NCBI GenBank assembly: GCA_947448695.1
Contig: CANFOL010000001.1
Location: forward strand, 161,864 to 225,863
Direction of reading: 5' to 3'
Origin: Burkholderiaceae bacterium
GTDB lineage: Bacteria > Pseudomonadota > Gammaproteobacteria > Burkholderiales > Burkholderiaceae
DNA: 64,000 nucleotides
A program made the position numbers and the translations under genes. Position 1 is the first letter of the stretch; every line of letters begins with the position of its first letter. Shown piece after piece: positions 9,727 through 21,027 of this stretch. The notes beneath the pieces were generated by a model, which saw nothing but the letters and a program-made list of their open reading frames with translations, ran no database searches and had not been told where the DNA came from.

Positions 9727-10176
9727 ATGGTTAATGAAGTCAACTTAGATATTAAAAAAATTTTAAAACTATTACCTCATCGATATCCGATACTTTTAGT
9801 TGATCGAGTATTAGAGCTAGATCCTCGGTCTCGAATTAAAGCTCTAAAAAACGTATCTGTAAATGAACCATTTTTTCAAGGACATTTTCCGGATTATCCT
9901 GTAATGCCGGGTGTCTTAATCCTTGAATCACTTGCTCAAGCTTCTGCATTGTTAGCATTTTCAGAAGAAAAAGATGAAGATTCTTTATATTTCTTTGCTG
10001 GTATTGACAATGCTCGTTTTAAAAAACCAGTTCTACCTGGTGATCAATTAATTCTGAATGCTGAGGTTGAAAGATATAAAAGTGGTATTTGGAAGTTCAA
10101 GGCGCATGCCACGGTTGGAGAGGATATCGTCTGTCAGGCTGATTTATTATGCGCCTTAAGAAAAAGGGAAGCCTAA
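9727..10176 (+). CDS. fabZ: 3-hydroxyacyl-ACP dehydratase
   Basis: Hotdog-fold dehydratase of fatty-acid elongation that competes with LpxA for 3-hydroxyacyl-ACP. 149 residues. PHRYP is at 17-21, catalytic His53 is in FFQGHFP, and Glu67 is in the [12 protein letters not shown] helix. Located 7 bp after lpxD and 1 bp before lpxA, within the lipid A operon. Confidence 0.97.
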   Translation: MVNEVNLDIKKILKLLPHRYPILLVDRVLELDPRSRIKALKNVSVNEPFFQGHFPDYPVMPGVLILESLAQASALLAFSEEKDEDSLYFFAGIDNARFKKPVLPGDQLILNAEVERYKSGIWKFKAHATVGEDIVCQADLLCALRKREA

Positions 10177-10177
10177 C

Positions 10178-10987
10178 ATGTCTTTGATTCATCCTACCGC
10201 GGTGATTGATCCCCAAGCTGTTATTCATCCTAAAGCGAGTATTGGTCCTTACGCAATTATTGGGCCACACGTACAGATAGGGGAAGGTTCATCGATCGGT
10301 TCTCATACCGTAATTGAAGGCCATACGCAAATTGGTAAAGACAATATCATTAGTCATTTTTCTTCGCTAGGTGGCGTTCCACAAGACATGAAATATCAGG
10401 GTGAGCCGACACAATTAATTATTGGTGATCGAAACACGATTCGTGAGTTCACAACAATACATACAGGGACTATTCAAGATAAGGGCGTTACCAGTATTGG
10501 GGATGATAACTGGATTATGGCTTATGTCCATATTGCCCATGATTGTGTTGTAGGAAACCATACTATTTTTTCTAGTAACGCACAGATTGCGGGCCATGTG
10601 GTTGTTGAGGATTGGGCCATTTTAGGTGGTATGTCTGGCGTCCATCAATTTGTTCGTATTGGTCAACACTCGATGCTTGGCGGTGCTTCTGCACTTGTTC
10701 AGGATATTCCACCTTTTGTGATTGCTGCTGGTGATAAAGCACAGCCTCATGGTTTAAACGCTGAGGGGCTTAAGCGGCGTGGTTTTTCACCTGAAACGAT
10801 TACTGCTTTACGGCATGCCTATCGCCTTTTATATAAAGATGGTTTAACTTTTGAACAAGCCAAATTAGCGATTCAGGAGATGATCCATTCTGGTTATGAA
10901 GGCACTTCATTATTACCAGATGGTGTTGAAAAAATTAATGAATTTTTGAAGTTTATTAGTGCTTCAACTCGTGGAATCATTCGCTAA
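10178..10987 (+). CDS. lpxA: UDP-N-acetylglucosamine O-acyltransferase
   Basis: First committed step of lipid A synthesis, transferring 3-hydroxyacyl from ACP to UDP-GlcNAc. 269 residues of hexapeptide repeats forming a left-handed beta-helix, with the catalytic His in HIAHDC (His121) and the QGEPTQL and [14 protein letters not shown] segments typical of LpxA. The GTG/ATG context and a 4 bp spacing to lpxB indicate one operon with fabZ and lpxB. Confidence 0.97.
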   Translation: MSLIHPTAVIDPQAVIHPKASIGPYAIIGPHVQIGEGSSIGSHTVIEGHTQIGKDNIISHFSSLGGVPQDMKYQGEPTQLIIGDRNTIREFTTIHTGTIQDKGVTSIGDDNWIMAYVHIAHDCVVGNHTIFSSNAQIAGHVVVEDWAILGGMSGVHQFVRIGQHSMLGGASALVQDIPPFVIAAGDKAQPHGLNAEGLKRRGFSPETITALRHAYRLLYKDGLTFEQAKLAIQEMIHSGYEGTSLLPDGVEKINEFLKFISASTRGIIR

Positions 10988-10990
10988 ACT

Positions 10991-12184
10991 ATGACGTATT
11001 TGATTACCTGCGTAGCAGGTGAGCCTTCTGGAGATATGCTTGCCGGACAGCTTTTACATGGTATTCAGCAGCACTCAGAATTATCCGATAGTCGTTTCTT
11101 TGGAATTGGTGGCCCAAAAATGCAAGCCTTAGGGTTTGAGTCATCTTGGCCAATGGATGTCTTAAGTGTTCGAGGTTATGTAGAAGTTTTAAGTAACTTA
11201 TCGAAGATCTTAAAAATCAGACGGGAGCTGACTGAACGAATCGAAGAAGAGCGACCTGATGTTTACATAGGCATTGATGCACCTGATTTTAATTTGGCCA
11301 TTGAAAAAAAATGTCGTCAAATGAAAATTCCTACGATACATTACATTAGTCCATCCATTTGGGCATGGAGATATCACCGTATAAATAGCATAAAAAAATC
11401 AGTAGATCATATGCTTTGCATATTTCCTTTTGAGCCAAAAATTTATCACGATGTTGGAATGCAGGCAACTTATGTGGGGCATCCACTAGCCAATCAAATT
11501 CCTATGCAACCTAATCCTCAGGGAGCAAAGGAACAGTTATCAAATCTGGGTTTATTAAGTTATGGTCCAATTGCGGCCAATGAGACAATCATTGCAGTTT
11601 TGCCAGGAAGCCGAGAATCAGAAATAAAGTATATTGCAAAAGGCTTTTTTGATGCCATGGTGATCATGCACAAAACCCATGGAAATAAAATACGATTTTT
11701 AACCCCTGTAGCGACCCCTAAACTTGGGTCCGCATTAGCATTTTTAAAACAAGAAGCGTTACAGCATTCTGCTGATATCCAAATTGAATTAATTACCGAA
11801 AACTCAAGCCTCATTCTCGAAGCTGCTGATTCAGTATTAATTGCAAGTGGGACAGCAACCTTAGAAGCAGCGTTATGGAAAAAGCCGATGGTCATCTCTT
11901 ATTCTGTTCCTTGGTTAACCGCTCAAATCATGAAACGACAAGGTTATTTACCTTATGTTGGATTACCGAATATTCTTTGCCAAAGTTTTGTCGTTCCAGA
12001 GTTATTACAAGAACAAGCAAAGCCCGAGGTCTTAGCAAGAGGCACATTAGAATGGTTAGATCGTCCCAATCAAGTAGCTTCATTAGTTTCTATATTCGAG
12101 GAGTTACACATCCTTCTCAAACAACCCACAGAAACGCTCGTTGCTCAAGCGATTGCGCAAACGATACGTTCTAAATCTGATTAA
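10991..12184 (+). CDS. lpxB: Lipid-A-disaccharide synthase
   Basis: GT19 glycosyltransferase that joins 2,3-diacylglucosamine-1-P and UDP-diacylglucosamine on the cytoplasmic face of the inner membrane. 397 residues. Family motifs visible: VAGEPSGD at 8-15, [33 protein letters not shown], and the C-terminal LPGSRESEI and [11 protein letters not shown]. The last lipid A gene in the cluster, followed 8 bp later by rnhB. Confidence 0.97.
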   Translation: MTYLITCVAGEPSGDMLAGQLLHGIQQHSELSDSRFFGIGGPKMQALGFESSWPMDVLSVRGYVEVLSNLSKILKIRRELTERIEEERPDVYIGIDAPDFNLAIEKKCRQMKIPTIHYISPSIWAWRYHRINSIKKSVDHMLCIFPFEPKIYHDVGMQATYVGHPLANQIPMQPNPQGAKEQLSNLGLLSYGPIAANETIIAVLPGSRESEIKYIAKGFFDAMVIMHKTHGNKIRFLTPVATPKLGSALAFLKQEALQHSADIQIELITENSSLILEAADSVLIASGTATLEAALWKKPMVISYSVPWLTAQIMKRQGYLPYVGLPNILCQSFVVPELLQEQAKPEVLARGTLEWLDRPNQVASLVSIFEELHILLKQPTETLVAQAIAQTIRSKSD

Positions 12185-12192
12185 ATATTAAT

Positions 12193-12783
12193 ATGGAATT
12201 CATCTGTGGAATTGATGAAGCTGGCAGGGGGCCTTTGGTCGGAAATGTTTTAGCAGGTGCAGTGATATTGAATCCCGCCCATCCGATAGAAGGTCTTAAA
12301 GATTCCAAAAAACTCACTCCACAAAAAAGGGATTATCTGTATCAAGAAATCTTAAATCATGCATTAGCTTGGGGAATTGGTTACGCAAGTCCAGAGGAAA
12401 TTGATGAGGTCAATATACTTCAGGCCACGATGATGGCGATGAAACGTGCTGTAGAACACTTGACTACGCAATTTGAAATAATACCTACACTACTATTAAT
12501 TGATGGCAATCGTGCTCCAATCTTGCCTATCCAAACTCAAACGATCATTAAGGGTGATGCGACCGAATCTTGTATCTCAGCCGCATCAATCCTTGCAAAA
12601 GTTACTAGAGATCGAGAAATGATGGCATTACATCAACAATATCCAGAATATGGATTTGATCAACATATGGGTTATCCGACGGTTCTTCATTTAAAAAAAA
12701 TAGCTGAGTTAGGTTTAGTTCCAGGATATCGCTTAACTTTTGGACCCATCAAGAAATTGCACTCACGAGAGCAGCATGGTTGA
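12193..12783 (+). CDS. rnhB: Ribonuclease HII
   Basis: Removes RNA, including single ribonucleotides, from RNA-DNA hybrids. 196 residues. The acidic active site begins with Asp8-Glu9 in [13 protein letters not shown], followed by [11 protein letters not shown], the LLIDG strand and [23 protein letters not shown] with the later acidic residue. The lpxB-rnhB linkage is common in proteobacteria. It overlaps the next gene by 8 bp. Confidence 0.96.
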   Translation: MEFICGIDEAGRGPLVGNVLAGAVILNPAHPIEGLKDSKKLTPQKRDYLYQEILNHALAWGIGYASPEEIDEVNILQATMMAMKRAVEHLTTQFEIIPTLLLIDGNRAPILPIQTQTIIKGDATESCISAASILAKVTRDREMMALHQQYPEYGFDQHMGYPTVLHLKKIAELGLVPGYRLTFGPIKKLHSREQHG

Positions 12784-13630
12784 TATTGCATCTTATTTTA
12801 GACTTGTACAATCACCTCAAAACGAGGTAATGAAACAAATCAAAATACACCTTGAGGCTGGGTCAAGGTCTGCTAAATTACGTAAAGAGTCTGGCCTTGC
12901 ATGTATTGAAGGAATACATTTGGTAGATGCTTGGATACGTTCTAAGCGACTTTATCAGATAAAAACCATCGTGACATCGATACAAGATATTCAAAATCCA
13001 GAGATCTTCGCTACATTGGAGCACTTAATTGAAAAGTGTCAAGAAAATGATTGTGAATTTCCAGATTTGATCATGATTGAAGATAGCATGAAGTCTTCTT
13101 TTAGTAGTGTGGTCAATGGACCTTGTTTGATGGCAATGATAGAAATTCCCCAGGTTATCAGCCCATTTGGAGATCAAGTCGATACGATAGTCTTAGATGC
13201 TATTCAAGATAGCGGTAATGTTGGAACTATCCTACGAACTGCTTCTGCGGCAGGGTATCACCGTATTGTATGTACGGTAGGAACGGCCAATATTTGGTCC
13301 AACAAGGTCTTACGAGCTGCAATGGGTGCACATCTCCAGCTTGAGATTGAAGAGATGATGGACCCTCAAACCATCATTCAATCATCATCTCAAAATATAT
13401 ATGCTACTGCTGTAGATGATTCTGCCCATAACTTATATCAATTAGGAGATGCCTTAGCAAAACCTCACACCTTTATTTTTGGCAATGAAGGGCAGGGAGT
13501 TAGCAAACTATTTTTAGAGCACAGCACGAAGATTTATATCCCTCAAGAGGTTGGTGTTGAGTCTTTAAATGTATCTGCAGCTGCAGCAGTTTGCTTATTT
13601 GAAGCCAGACGAATTCGTCATAATTTTTGA
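12776..13630 (+). CDS. TrmH/SpoU-family RNA 2'-O-methyltransferase
   Basis: A SAM-dependent ribose methyltransferase of the SPOUT superfamily. Its exact rRNA or tRNA target cannot be told from sequence. 284 residues from the ATG overlapping the rnhB stop, with GAGAG as weak ribosome-binding site. An N-terminal substrate-binding domain precedes the catalytic knot with its three motifs: [23 protein letters not shown] and [16 protein letters not shown]. It ends directly against the stop codon of the convergent ppsR gene with no intergenic base. Confidence 0.9.
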   Translation: MVDIASYFRLVQSPQNEVMKQIKIHLEAGSRSAKLRKESGLACIEGIHLVDAWIRSKRLYQIKTIVTSIQDIQNPEIFATLEHLIEKCQENDCEFPDLIMIEDSMKSSFSSVVNGPCLMAMIEIPQVISPFGDQVDTIVLDAIQDSGNVGTILRTASAAGYHRIVCTVGTANIWSNKVLRAAMGAHLQLEIEEMMDPQTIIQSSSQNIYATAVDDSAHNLYQLGDALAKPHTFIFGNEGQGVSKLFLEHSTKIYIPQEVGVESLNVSAAAAVCLFEARRIRHNF

Positions 13631-14455
13631 TTAATACGCAGTTTTATCAGATTTAATGAGCTGTAAGATAGTCGTTGAAATTTCCTCAATGGATTTGTGC
13701 GTGGATGACAACCATGGGATGTTATATCGTGCCATCATTGCTTGAGCTTCGTTAATTTCGTATCGACAGTTTTCAAGGGAAGCATATTTACTACCCGGCC
13801 TTCTTTCATGACGAATTTGAGATAGCCTTTGTGCTTCAATCGTTAAACCGAACAGTTTTGAATAATATTTGTTCAACTCAGAAGGCAGCACACCTCTTTC
13901 AAAATCATCAGGTATCAAAGGGTAATTAGCGGATTTGATACCGTATTGCATTGCTAGATAAAGACAGGTTGGCGTTTTACCACTGCGCGAAACGCCAACT
14001 AATATGACATCTGCTTCTTCTAGGTTTTTATGGGATTGACCATCGTCGTGTGCAAGGGAGAAGTTGATTGCTTCAATACGATTTTTATAACTTTCAGTTT
14101 CAATGTTTTGGTGAAACCGACCCATTGCGTGCGTAGATTTCAACTCAAGTTCTATTTCCAGTGGGGCAACAAAAGTATGAAACATATCTAAAACCATTGC
14201 TTGTGAAGAATTCATCAAATCATTAATTTCTGGATTCACTAAGGTGCTGAAAACAATAGGTTTTACACCGTTTTTCATGAAATTGCTGTTAATTTCATTT
14301 TGTGCTTGACGAGCTTTTTCGATCGTATTCACAAAAGGAATGCGAATTTGCTTAAATTCAGTTTCAAATTGGGCCAAAATTGAGTGACTAAAGGTTTCTG
14401 CAGTAATGCCTGTTCCATCTGAAACAATAAATACAGTGCGTGGTTTATTCGTCAT
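13631..14455 (-). CDS. ppsR: PEP synthase regulatory kinase/pyrophosphorylase
   Basis: Bifunctional DUF299-family protein that inactivates PEP synthase by ADP-dependent phosphorylation and reactivates it by Pi-dependent dephosphorylation. 274 residues. The P-loop [15 protein letters not shown] lies in the middle and the N-terminus reads [14 protein letters not shown], both diagnostic. Divergently transcribed from ppsA with only 64 bp between, where promoters for both must lie. This pairing fits the regulator-target relationship. Confidence 0.95.
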   Translation of the reverse strand: MTNKPRTVFIVSDGTGITAETFSHSILAQFETEFKQIRIPFVNTIEKARQAQNEINSNFMKNGVKPIVFSTLVNPEINDLMNSSQAMVLDMFHTFVAPLEIELELKSTHAMGRFHQNIETESYKNRIEAINFSLAHDDGQSHKNLEEADVILVGVSRSGKTPTCLYLAMQYGIKSANYPLIPDDFERGVLPSELNKYYSKLFGLTIEAQRLSQIRHERRPGSKYASLENCRYEINEAQAMMARYNIPWLSSTHKSIEEISTTILQLIKSDKTAY

Positions 14456-14519
14456 ATAAAGTTAGGCTGATAAAATTAGTATATTAATAAGTACAGATTT
14501 CAATTTTTAGAGAGTATCT

Positions 14520-16901
14520 ATGTCTACAGAGTCCCACCAAAATGCTTATGTTATTCCATTTGAAGAGTTACGCATGGCTGACGTTGAAATTGTTGGCGGT
14601 AAAAACTCCTCTTTAGGGGAAATGATTTCACAACTTCATTCTAAAGGAGTTCGAGTACCAACTGGTTTTGCGACGACTGCACTAGCTTTTCGTGATTTTT
14701 TAAGTCACCATCAATTGACTCAACGTATCATTGATCGCTTAGCTGGGCTCAATATAGATGATGTAAAAGCCCTAGCCGCTGCAGGGCAGGACATACGTCG
14801 ATGGATCATCGAAGTGCCCTTACAAGATCGACTAGAAAAAGAAGTACGTGCAGCTTTTGCAAAATTAGATGCAGATAGTCTTGGATCATTTGCCGTCAGG
14901 TCTTCAGCTACTGCAGAGGATTTACCTGACGCATCATTTGCTGGTCAACAGGAAAGTTACTTAAATGTCGTTGGTATAGAAGATGTTCTTTTACGAATTA
15001 AAGAGGTATTTGCATCACTCTACAACGATCGAGCGATTTCCTATCGTGTACATAAAGGATTTTTACATGCAGAAGTAGCTCTTTCTGCTGGAGTTCAACG
15101 CATGGTTCGGTCTGATAAGGCCTCATCAGGCGTCATGTTTACTTTAGATACTGAGTCCGGCTTTCAAGATGCTGTATTTATTACCTCTAGTTATGGTCTT
15201 GGTGAAACTGTCGTGCAAGGCGCCGTTAATCCTGATGAGTTTTATGTTTTTAAACCATCATTACGAAATGGTAAATATCCTATCATTCGTCGTAATTTAG
15301 GATCTAAATTAATTCAAATGCGATTTACTGAAGTGGGAGAAGAAGGTCGTGTTAAAACAGTTGATGTTCCCTTGGAAGCCCGCAACCGTTATTCATTAAA
15401 TGATGAGGATGTTATTGAGTTGGCCCAATATGCGTTAATTATTGAAGAGCATTATCAAAGACCAATGGATATTGAGTGGGGCAAAGATGGTGTGGATGAA
15501 AAAATTTACATCCTCCAAGCTAGACCCGAGACTGTAAGAAGCCAGGCCGGTAATCAGGCGGAGTTAAAGTACCAACTTAAGGGTAACTCAACGGTGCTGA
15601 CCCATGGTCGTGCTATTGGCCAAAAAATTGGTGCTGGGCCCGTACGTATTATCCATGATCCGTCTGAAATGGACCGAGTTCAACCAGGCGATGTATTAGT
15701 TGCGGATATGACCGATCCTAATTGGGAGCCTGTCATGAAAAGAGCCTCTGCCATTGTGACTAATCGTGGTGGAAGAACCTGTCACGCCGCTATTATTGCT
15801 CGTGAATTAGGTGTTCCTGCAGTTGTTGGCTGTGGTGATGCCACAGAAGTTCTCAAAGATGGTTCTATGGTGACTGTTTCCTGTGCCGAAGGTGATGAAG
15901 GAAAAATTTACGATGGATTAATTGAAACAGAGGTGAGTGAAGTTCATCGAGGTCAGTTACCTGCAATACCAGTCAAAATCATGATGAACGTAGGCAATCC
16001 TCAATTAGCCTTTAATTTTTGCCAAATTCCTAACCAAGGTGTTGGCCTTGCAAGACTAGAGTTCATTATCAATAATAATATTGGTGTACATCCGAGTGCA
16101 ATATTGCAATATCCGAATGTTGACTCTGATTTAAAAATCGCTGTAGAAAGTATTGCCCGTGGGCATGCAAGTCCACAGGCTTTTTATATTGATAAATTAG
16201 CAGAAGGTATTGCCACGATAGCTGCAGCATTTTATCCAAAACCTGTCATTGTTCGCTTATCTGACTTTAAATCAAATGAATACAAAAAACTCATCGGCGG
16301 ATCTCGCTATGAGCCTGATGAAGAAAATCCGATGTTAGGTTTTAGGGGTGCTTCTCGATATTTAGCAGCTGATTTTGCAAAAGCATTTGAGATGGAATGC
16401 ACTGCCATTAAAAGGGTTCGAAATGACATGGGCTTAAGTAATCTTGAAATCATGATTCCATTTGTTAGAACAGTAAAACAAGCTGAAAACGTGATTGGAT
16501 TATTAGCTTCTAACGGATTAATACGTGGTCAAGATGATTTAAGAATTATTATGATGTGTGAGATTCCTTCAAATGCCATCTTGGCGGATGATTTCTTAGA
16601 GTATTTTGATGGATTCTCCATTGGCTCTAACGACTTAACCCAATTGACTTTAGGATTAGATCGAGACTCTGGCATGGAGCTTCTTGCAATTGATTTTGAT
16701 GAAAGAGATCCCGCGATTCTTTATTTGATAGAAAAAGCAATTCAAGCATGCTTAGCCAAAGGCAAATATATTGGAATCTGTGGGCAAGGACCTTCTGATC
16801 ATCCTGATTTTGCAAGATGGTTAACTGCAAAAGGAATTACTTCGATTTCTTTAAACCCAGATACAGTGATTCAAACCTGGCAAGATTTAGCTAAATCTTA
16901 A
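14520..16901 (+). CDS. ppsA: Phosphoenolpyruvate synthase
   Basis: Converts pyruvate + ATP to PEP + AMP + Pi for gluconeogenesis. 793 residues in three parts: N-terminal ATP-grasp ([10 protein letters not shown], then [20 protein letters not shown]), the central phosphohistidine domain ([15 protein letters not shown] with the phosphorylated His) and the C-terminal PEP/pyruvate barrel ([15 protein letters not shown] and [11 protein letters not shown]). The regulator ppsR is adjacent and divergent. AGAGAG precedes the ATG as ribosome-binding site. Confidence 0.97.
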   Translation: MSTESHQNAYVIPFEELRMADVEIVGGKNSSLGEMISQLHSKGVRVPTGFATTALAFRDFLSHHQLTQRIIDRLAGLNIDDVKALAAAGQDIRRWIIEVPLQDRLEKEVRAAFAKLDADSLGSFAVRSSATAEDLPDASFAGQQESYLNVVGIEDVLLRIKEVFASLYNDRAISYRVHKGFLHAEVALSAGVQRMVRSDKASSGVMFTLDTESGFQDAVFITSSYGLGETVVQGAVNPDEFYVFKPSLRNGKYPIIRRNLGSKLIQMRFTEVGEEGRVKTVDVPLEARNRYSLNDEDVIELAQYALIIEEHYQRPMDIEWGKDGVDEKIYILQARPETVRSQAGNQAELKYQLKGNSTVLTHGRAIGQKIGAGPVRIIHDPSEMDRVQPGDVLVADMTDPNWEPVMKRASAIVTNRGGRTCHAAIIARELGVPAVVGCGDATEVLKDGSMVTVSCAEGDEGKIYDGLIETEVSEVHRGQLPAIPVKIMMNVGNPQLAFNFCQIPNQGVGLARLEFIINNNIGVHPSAILQYPNVDSDLKIAVESIARGHASPQAFYIDKLAEGIATIAAAFYPKPVIVRLSDFKSNEYKKLIGGSRYEPDEENPMLGFRGASRYLAADFAKAFEMECTAIKRVRNDMGLSNLEIMIPFVRTVKQAENVIGLLASNGLIRGQDDLRIIMMCEIPSNAILADDFLEYFDGFSIGSNDLTQLTLGLDRDSGMELLAIDFDERDPAILYLIEKAIQACLAKGKYIGICGQGPSDHPDFARWLTAKGITSISLNPDTVIQTWQDLAKS

Positions 16902-16913
16902 ATCATAAATAAA

Positions 16914-17714
16914 CTAGGCTTCATTCTCGATGACGGGAATAGGGCCTAGTTTTTTGGGTAAAGTCAGTATCGGTAATAATTGCTGATCATTTTCCCAATT
17001 GGGCTCTTGAATAGACGTGACAATTTCAGTTAATTTTTGACCCCACAAATCTCTAATCATTGAAAAATAGGGATTATTCTCATCAATAGTAATAGCTTTT
17101 TCTTTTGAAAATGAATTGGTAGGGTATACAAAAAGATCTAGTGGTAGACCAACGGATATATTACTTTTTAAGGTTGAATCCATTGAGATCAGGGCAACCT
17201 TAGTAGCTAAATCAAGTGGCGTTTTATATTTAATAACACGGTCAAGTATTGGCTTGCCATATTTTGCCTCGCCAATTTGGAAATAACAGGTTTCTAGAGT
17301 GGATTCCACAAAATTACCAGCAGAGTAAATACTAAACAAACGAGGTTTTTCGCCTGCGATTTGCCCGCCAAAAATAAAACTACAGTTAAAGTCAATCCCA
17401 GCACTGAGTAATGATTTTTCATCACGTTCTTTTACTTTGCGGATGGCCATTCCAACGACGATTGCTGCATCATAGCAACTAGTTGCATTCCAAATATTGA
17501 CTCCATCAAACATCGTACCTTGAGTAATAATTTCACGGACGGATTGAGAAATTGCTAAGTTACCGGAGCTAAGTAAAGTAAAAATACGGTCATTTGACTT
17601 TTGATAAAGGGTCATTTTGCGGAATGTGCCAATATCGTCGACACCTGCATTCGTGCGTGTATCCGATAAAAAAACTAATCCTTCTTGAAGGCAAATAGCA
17701 ACGCAATAGGTCAT
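16914..17714 (-). CDS. Anbu-type proteasome-like peptidase
   Basis: Ntn-hydrolase related to proteasome beta subunits (the bacterial 'ancestral beta subunit', Anbu). 266 residues. The sequence starts MTYCVA, so removal of Met exposes the N-terminal Thr nucleophile. LSDTRTNAGVDDIG follows, and the Lys of FRKMTLY matches the conserved catalytic Lys region. No propeptide or ATPase partner is nearby. It is the last gene of a four-gene leftward operon with transglutaminase-like, alpha-E and ATP-grasp genes, the typical Anbu neighbourhood. Biological substrates of Anbu are not established. Confidence 0.88.
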   Translation of the reverse strand: MTYCVAICLQEGLVFLSDTRTNAGVDDIGTFRKMTLYQKSNDRIFTLLSSGNLAISQSVREIITQGTMFDGVNIWNATSCYDAAIVVGMAIRKVKERDEKSLLSAGIDFNCSFIFGGQIAGEKPRLFSIYSAGNFVESTLETCYFQIGEAKYGKPILDRVIKYKTPLDLATKVALISMDSTLKSNISVGLPLDLFVYPTNSFSKEKAITIDENNPYFSMIRDLWGQKLTEIVTSIQEPNWENDQQLLPILTLPKKLGPIPVIENEA

Positions 17715-17749
17715 GTCAGTGAATAATAAAGTTTTAGTAATTTATAAAT

Positions 17750-18544
17750 TTAACACTTTTCAATCGTCACTTTAGAATTTAATTGTTCAATCCCGCCGCC
17801 TGAACGAATTCCCTTGACTGGAGCAACATGGGAGTAGTCACGACCAATAGCTAGACGAATATGGCGTTCATTACTAAAACAACCATTAGTAATATCAATA
17901 CTGTGCCAAATTGCATTTTCAATATCAAAACAAACATCTACCCAAGCGTGACTGGCCAAATCAGAAGAGTATTCATCATAAAAATAGCCGCTCACATAAC
18001 GTGCCGGTAATTTTAAATAACGACAAAGACCTAGCATGATGTGGGAATGATCTTGGCAAACCCCTTTTTTTAGCTTCCAGGCTTCAGAGGCAGTGGTGTT
18101 TGCATTCGTCATCCCTTTTTCATAGACAATATTTTCTTGGATTTCTAATGCTATTTGCATAATGGATTCTAATGTTGGATGAGTAATTTTCTTTCCAAGC
18201 AAATAATGTTTCATCTCATCAGAGGGTTCTGTCAAGGGTGTTTGTTGAATGAGATAGTAGGATGACACAGCTGATTTTGAATCAGCAAATACATACTGGT
18301 CTTTCGTTAGAACTTCACCCCTAGCTTCAATCAGCATTCCTGAGTAGTTATTGTCAAGAACAAAAACATGGCAAATATTACCAAAAGCATCAATTGATTC
18401 AGTTAATTTACTTGGGGCATTAATTTTCCAACGATCTAATAATTGATTTGTTGAGTCTTGAGGCGTTAGACGAAGCTCCTGAATAGAATGATGCACGGAG
18501 CGTTCATACAAATATTCGGTTCGATGGGTGATGATATAACGCAT
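17750..18544 (-). CDS. Transglutaminase-like cysteine protease-fold protein
   Basis: 264 residues. The N-terminal bacterial transglutaminase-associated domain begins MRYIITHRTEYLYE. The catalytic triad is visible: Cys in KKGVCQDHSHIML, His in ASHAWVDVCF and Asp in WHSIDITNG. Such proteins may hydrolyse or transfer amide bonds. Encoded 6 bp downstream of the alpha-E gene and 35 bp upstream of Anbu, so one transcript is likely. It probably acts on the product made by the ATP-grasp ligase of the same operon (inference from conserved context). Confidence 0.88.
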   Translation of the reverse strand: MRYIITHRTEYLYERSVHHSIQELRLTPQDSTNQLLDRWKINAPSKLTESIDAFGNICHVFVLDNNYSGMLIEARGEVLTKDQYVFADSKSAVSSYYLIQQTPLTEPSDEMKHYLLGKKITHPTLESIMQIALEIQENIVYEKGMTNANTTASEAWKLKKGVCQDHSHIMLGLCRYLKLPARYVSGYFYDEYSSDLASHAWVDVCFDIENAIWHSIDITNGCFSNERHIRLAIGRDYSHVAPVKGIRSGGGIEQLNSKVTIEKC

Positions 18545-18550
18545 GAATTC

Positions 18551-19531
18551 TTAGCCTGATAACGGAATTAAATAGGTGCTACTAAATTCATCGGCAATAT
18601 GATTAATTTTTTCTAAAAAACGTTGAATGAATTGATCTAGACCCTCAGAATAAATATCTTCGATGGTTGAATAATCTAGTTCTGATTTTAATTTTCCAAT
18701 TAAACGTTCGATTTCTTTTGATTTACTATTTTTAAGTAAGTTAATGATTAGCAAAAGTTCGTTAACACACTTATTGAGAGACCTTGGAAGTTGGGAGTTA
18801 AAAACCAATAATTCAACAATACGCTCAGGCGTTATTTGATCGGAGTAAGTCTGCCGAAAGATTTCAAATGCGGAAACTGACCTCAATAGCGAAACCCAAT
18901 GGTAAAAATCATAAGTTTCTGAGGTATTTTCAATCTTCGATAAAGTTATTTGATTATTACCGGTCTGGCTTTGTTGATTTTGAGATCGGTATTTTGCTTT
19001 TAAAATTCTGGCGGTGTTATCCGCTCGTTCTAAGTAGGTTCCCAGCTCCATAAAGTGAAGTGCTTCATTGGATAACATGGTGCCAAATACCACGCCACGA
19101 AATAGGTGACAACGATACTTAACCCATTCAAAGAATGCCGAGGGATCATGAGAGGAACTCTCTGGCAAAGACTGATTTAAATATAGCCAACTTAAATTTT
19201 GTGTTTCCCAGACCTCGGAGGGAATTGTTCCTCGAATAATTCTGGCATTTACCCGAGCAGCATTTAGACAACAGACAATACTGGATGGATTATCCTCATC
19301 GAAGATCATAAATTGCAGAATATTTTCCCGGTTATAAACAGGGTATTTACTTTCAAATAATTTTTCTAATAATGAAACATTTAATAGCTTACGCCAGCCC
19401 TCATGCATAAATTCGATGGGTTGTGGCATTAAAGATGTTTGGTATGCCACATCTAACATCCGTGCAGTATTTTCAGCGCGTTCGTTATAGCGGGCCATCC
19501 AATAGAGGCAGTCAGCTGTTCTACTCAGCAT
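18551..19531 (-). CDS. Alpha-E domain protein
   Basis: 326 residues, mostly alpha-helical and rich in conserved acidic residues, beginning MLSRTADCLYWMARYNERAE. That start and the repeated 'YLERADNTARILKAKY' segment are hallmarks of the alpha-E family (DUF403). Biochemical function is unknown. The family almost always occurs with circularly permuted ATP-grasp and transglutaminase-like proteins. The ATG overlaps the stop of the upstream ATP-grasp gene by 1 bp (TAATG), so they are translationally coupled. Confidence 0.9.
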   Translation of the reverse strand: MLSRTADCLYWMARYNERAENTARMLDVAYQTSLMPQPIEFMHEGWRKLLNVSLLEKLFESKYPVYNRENILQFMIFDEDNPSSIVCCLNAARVNARIIRGTIPSEVWETQNLSWLYLNQSLPESSSHDPSAFFEWVKYRCHLFRGVVFGTMLSNEALHFMELGTYLERADNTARILKAKYRSQNQQSQTGNNQITLSKIENTSETYDFYHWVSLLRSVSAFEIFRQTYSDQITPERIVELLVFNSQLPRSLNKCVNELLLIINLLKNSKSKEIERLIGKLKSELDYSTIEDIYSEGLDQFIQRFLEKINHIADEFSSTYLIPLSG

Positions 19532-20943
19532 TATGACTCCAGTACCCAAGTATCTTTAGTGCCACCGCCCTGAGAAGAATTAACCACGAGGGAACCCTCC
19601 TTTAGAGCTACTCGAGTAAGACCACCTTGAACCATTTTAATTTGCTTGCCTGAAAGCACTAATGGACGTAAATCGATATGACGTGGAGCAATCCCGGACT
19701 CAACAAAAGTAGGGCATGTTGATAATGCTAGAGTAGGCTGGGCAATATATTTATCCGGATGATCGATTAAATATTTTCTGAAATTTTCTAATTCCGCAGT
19801 AGTTGCTAAAGGACCAATTAACATACCATATCCTCCCGCACCATGAGTTTCTTTTACTACTAAATCTTTTAAATGAGCGAGGGTATATTGCAAATCTTCT
19901 TTAATACGGCACTGGTATGTAGGTACATTTTGTAAGATAGGCTTTTCGTTGAGATAAAACTCAATCATTTTCGGTACATATGGATAGATCGATTTATCAT
20001 CTGCAATGCCTGTACCGATAGCATTTGCAATACCCACATTTCCGGCTCGATAGGCATTTAATATGCCTGGGATACCGATACTTGAATCGACACGAAGTGA
20101 AAGAGGATCTAAAAAATCATCATCAAGTCTTCGGTAAATTACATCTACTAATTGTGGACCTTGAGTAGTTCGCATGAATACTTGTTCATTTTTAACAAAT
20201 AAATCCTTACCTTCGACTAATTCAACACCCATTTGTTGTGCAAGGTAGGAATGTTCAAAATAAGCCGAATTAAACATACCCGGGGTTAGGACAACTACAT
20301 TAGGCTTTCTTGAACTCGAATTAACTGAGGTTTTTAAACACTCAAGGAGTAAATCAGGGTAATGTTCTACTGGTGCAATTCGATGGCGCTCAAACAACTC
20401 AGGGAATAAGCGCATCATCATTTTACGGTTTTCAACCATATAAGAAACACCCGAAGGAACTCTCAGGTTATCTTCCAAAACATAATATTCTCCTTGACCA
20501 GCACGAATAATATCAATTCCAGCAATGTGCGCATAAATATTGCGTGGCACATCGACATAACGCATTTCAGGTCGATATTGTGAATTATTAAAAATTTGCT
20601 CTTGAGGAATAAGGCCTGCTTTTAAAATTTTTTCATCATGATAAATATCATGTAAAAACATATTGAGTGCTTTGACTCTTTGCTTCAGACCATCTTCGAG
20701 GACACTCCATTCATTTGCAGGAATAATACGAGGAACTTGATCAAATGGAATGGTTCTTTCAGTACCTTTTTCATCACCATAAAGGGCAAATGTAATCCCA
20801 ATGCGACGAAAGATTAATTCAGCTTCAGCACGTTTATGAGCTATATGTCCATCGGCTTGACGCGAAAGCCAATCATCGAACGCTTTGTAGTGCGGACGAG
20901 CGAGGCCATCCTCACCAAACATTTCATCAAAAGGTTTTGTCAT
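19531..20943 (-). CDS. Circularly permuted ATP-grasp ligase
   Basis: 470 residues from the ATG giving MTKPFDEMFGEDG; an upstream in-frame start would add 22 residues of unlike sequence. The family (circularly permuted ATP-grasp type 2) is predicted to form peptide/amide bonds using ATP. Visible motifs: VLEDNLRVPSGVSYMVENRK, VIYRRLDDDFLDP, NAIGTGIADDK and, near the C-terminus, KETHGAGGYGMLIGP. First gene of the operon with alpha-E, transglutaminase-like and Anbu genes. The product is unknown, but a peptide tag or amide-linked metabolite is the usual proposal. Confidence 0.9.
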   Translation of the reverse strand: MTKPFDEMFGEDGLARPHYKAFDDWLSRQADGHIAHKRAEAELIFRRIGITFALYGDEKGTERTIPFDQVPRIIPANEWSVLEDGLKQRVKALNMFLHDIYHDEKILKAGLIPQEQIFNNSQYRPEMRYVDVPRNIYAHIAGIDIIRAGQGEYYVLEDNLRVPSGVSYMVENRKMMMRLFPELFERHRIAPVEHYPDLLLECLKTSVNSSSRKPNVVVLTPGMFNSAYFEHSYLAQQMGVELVEGKDLFVKNEQVFMRTTQGPQLVDVIYRRLDDDFLDPLSLRVDSSIGIPGILNAYRAGNVGIANAIGTGIADDKSIYPYVPKMIEFYLNEKPILQNVPTYQCRIKEDLQYTLAHLKDLVVKETHGAGGYGMLIGPLATTAELENFRKYLIDHPDKYIAQPTLALSTCPTFVESGIAPRHIDLRPLVLSGKQIKMVQGGLTRVALKEGSLVVNSSQGGGTKDTWVLES

Positions 20944-21027
20944 ATCTATAACATAATGCTTTTCACTGAACAAATGATGGTAAATGTACCAAAAAAGACA
21001 TATTTGCACATCAATAGTGCAATTGAT

